From contig DDIK01000168.1 of NCBI GenBank assembly GCA_002338505.1, positions 1 through 7,265 of the forward strand: DNA of 7,265 nucleotides, written 5' to 3'. Below, one piece after another: positions 6,071-7,265 of this stretch. A program made the translations under genes and the position numbers. The first letter of the stretch is position 1. Every line of letters starts with the position of its first letter. This stretch comes from Bacteriovorax sp. UBA1852 (GTDB taxonomy: Bacteria; Bdellovibrionota; Bacteriovoracia; Bacteriovoracales; Bacteriovoracaceae). The notes beneath the pieces are model-generated. The model was not told where the DNA came from. It made no database searches and worked only from the letters and a program-made list of their open reading frames with translations.

Positions 6071-7258
6071 TCAGTCGCTTAGAGTGCCAGGTATTCCTAA
6101 GAAGTAGAGAATTGAAGTCATTGGGCCGTGAGACATATGATTTTGCGCTTCTTTCTTGACGATATCTTTGGCGTGAAACGCTATCCCAAGTCCAGCTTGT
6201 GAGAGCATGGGAAGATCATTTGCACCATCGCCAATAGCTACGACTTGTTCAAGTGAGATATTTTCTTGCTGGGCTATGAGGTTGACGAGCATTGCTTTTT
6301 GCTGAGCATTTACAATTGTCCCATTCACGTTACCAGTTAACTTACCATCGATAATTTCAAGCTCATTGGCAAAAGCATAATCAAGTCCAAGTTTTTCTTT
6401 AAGTGCATTTGCAAAGAAAGTGAAGCCTCCAGAGATGACTGCGACTTTAAAGCCAAGCTTTTTAATAGTTTTTAAAAAGTCTTCTACTCCAGGAGTGAGA
6501 GGAAGATGCGACAAGATATCTTCCATGACCTTAGCGTCTAGTCCTTTAAGTTTAGAAACTCGTGCAATCAGTGAAGCATCGAAATCGAGTTCACCATTCA
6601 TGGCCTTTTCTGTAATTTCAGAAATCTCCTCACCAACACCATGAGCGTGTGCGAGTTCGTCGATGACCTCTGTTTGAATAAGAGTTGAGTCCATATCAAA
6701 GACAATCAATCTCTTTGATCTTCTATAAATATTATCTTTTAAAAAAGCGATATCAATCTTATGAATATTACTTACTGTGATGAGCTTTTCTTTTAGGGCC
6801 CTATGATCAAGACTTGAAGGGATTATGGTGAGAATTTCAAGAGACTTAAAGATTCCAGGTGATACTTTATCGATTTTTAAAATATTGACGCCATTTTCTC
6901 CAAGCACTGTTGCAATATCTGCAATGAAGGAGCTTGTGATTTGTTGAGGTGCCACACAATTTAAAATGAATTTTTCAACTTCTTCTTGATCCTTTGGATG
7001 ATAAGACTCATCAAGGATTTTATATTCAAGTGTCATACCCATCTTATAAGTTTCAAAGAGTAAGTCTTTAATGACATCACTTTTATTTTCAGATGTCTCC
7101 GTGATCTCAATGACAAAACTAAGAGAGAGAAGTGAGTGGGTAACATTTTGACCAATATCATGAATCGGTGTTTGATTGTCTTCTAGAATCTTCATGAGAC
7201 GTGAAGTGATTCCTGGTTTATCAGGTCCAGAGATTGTTATGAGAACATTTTTTTCCAT
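6071..7258 (-). CDS. serB: Phosphoserine phosphatase with two ACT domains
   Basis: The enzyme hydrolyses O-phospho-L-serine to L-serine and phosphate, the last step of serine synthesis, in the cytoplasm. Two ACT-type domains occupy about residues 4-80 (VLITISGPDKPGITSRLM is the typical start) and 97-172; such domains often bind amino acids, here perhaps serine for feedback control. The HAD hydrolase domain follows from about 182: motif I FDMDST with nucleophile Asp188 and acid/base Asp190, motif II Ser276 in VISGG, motif III Lys321, and motif IV GDGANDLP with Asp344 and Asp348 for Mg2+. The small cap lies between motifs I and II (EVIDELA...). All catalytic residues are intact, and 395 residues is normal for the long tandem-ACT SerB form. 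The ATG is preceded by AAAGAA, a partial ribosome site; the promoter lies outside the window. panD follows after 63 bp. Confidence 0.96.
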   Translation of the reverse strand: MEKNVLITISGPDKPGITSRLMKILEDNQTPIHDIGQNVTHSLLSLSFVIEITETSENKSDVIKDLLFETYKMGMTLEYKILDESYHPKDQEEVEKFILNCVAPQQITSSFIADIATVLGENGVNILKIDKVSPGIFKSLEILTIIPSSLDHRALKEKLITVSNIHKIDIAFLKDNIYRRSKRLIVFDMDSTLIQTEVIDELAHAHGVGEEISEITEKAMNGELDFDASLIARVSKLKGLDAKVMEDILSHLPLTPGVEDFLKTIKKLGFKVAVISGGFTFFANALKEKLGLDYAFANELEIIDGKLTGNVNGTIVNAQQKAMLVNLIAQQENISLEQVVAIGDGANDLPMLSQAGLGIAFHAKDIVKKEAQNHMSHGPMTSILYFLGIPGTLSD

Positions 7259-7265
7259 TTCTTTA

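Overview
The window is AT-rich, and every gene I can support lies on the minus strand, so the gene order in the direction of transcription runs from right to left. The style suggests a Gram-negative bacterium with large modular surface lipoproteins. A Bdellovibrionota/Bacteriovorax-type marine or soil predator would fit, but this is only inferred from base composition and protein style and was not tested. I saw no tRNA, rRNA, CRISPR array, insertion sequence or convincing rho-independent terminator.

Right part (about 5594-7265): two recognisable housekeeping genes. serB is a phosphoserine phosphatase with two N-terminal ACT domains, making L-serine. panD is a pyruvoyl-dependent aspartate decarboxylase, making beta-alanine for pantothenate and CoA. 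They are separated by 63 bp and may be co-transcribed. Next comes a small cytoplasmic leucine-rich-repeat protein of unknown role (5036-5593).

Left part (1-4869): an accessory surface/secretion block. It begins with a 1069-residue lipoprotein built from an N-terminal beta-rich module, two Calx-beta domains, Ig-like domains, a CUB-like domain, an IPT/TIG domain and a seven-blade Kelch beta-propeller. Its TAA stop at 1660-1662 is followed, in exactly the same frame, by 369 further open codons that encode a second complete seven-blade Kelch propeller with no start codon of its own. The natural reading is a 1439-codon double-propeller gene interrupted by one stop codon (recent nonsense mutation, sequence error or readthrough). 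The end of this frame overlaps the start of a basic, signal-peptide-bearing protein of unknown family that runs off the left edge of the window.

The most unusual item is the split double-propeller lipoprotein with its overlapping secreted partner. Nothing in the sequence proves a new defined system. The lipoprotein looks like an adhesion or binding surface protein.
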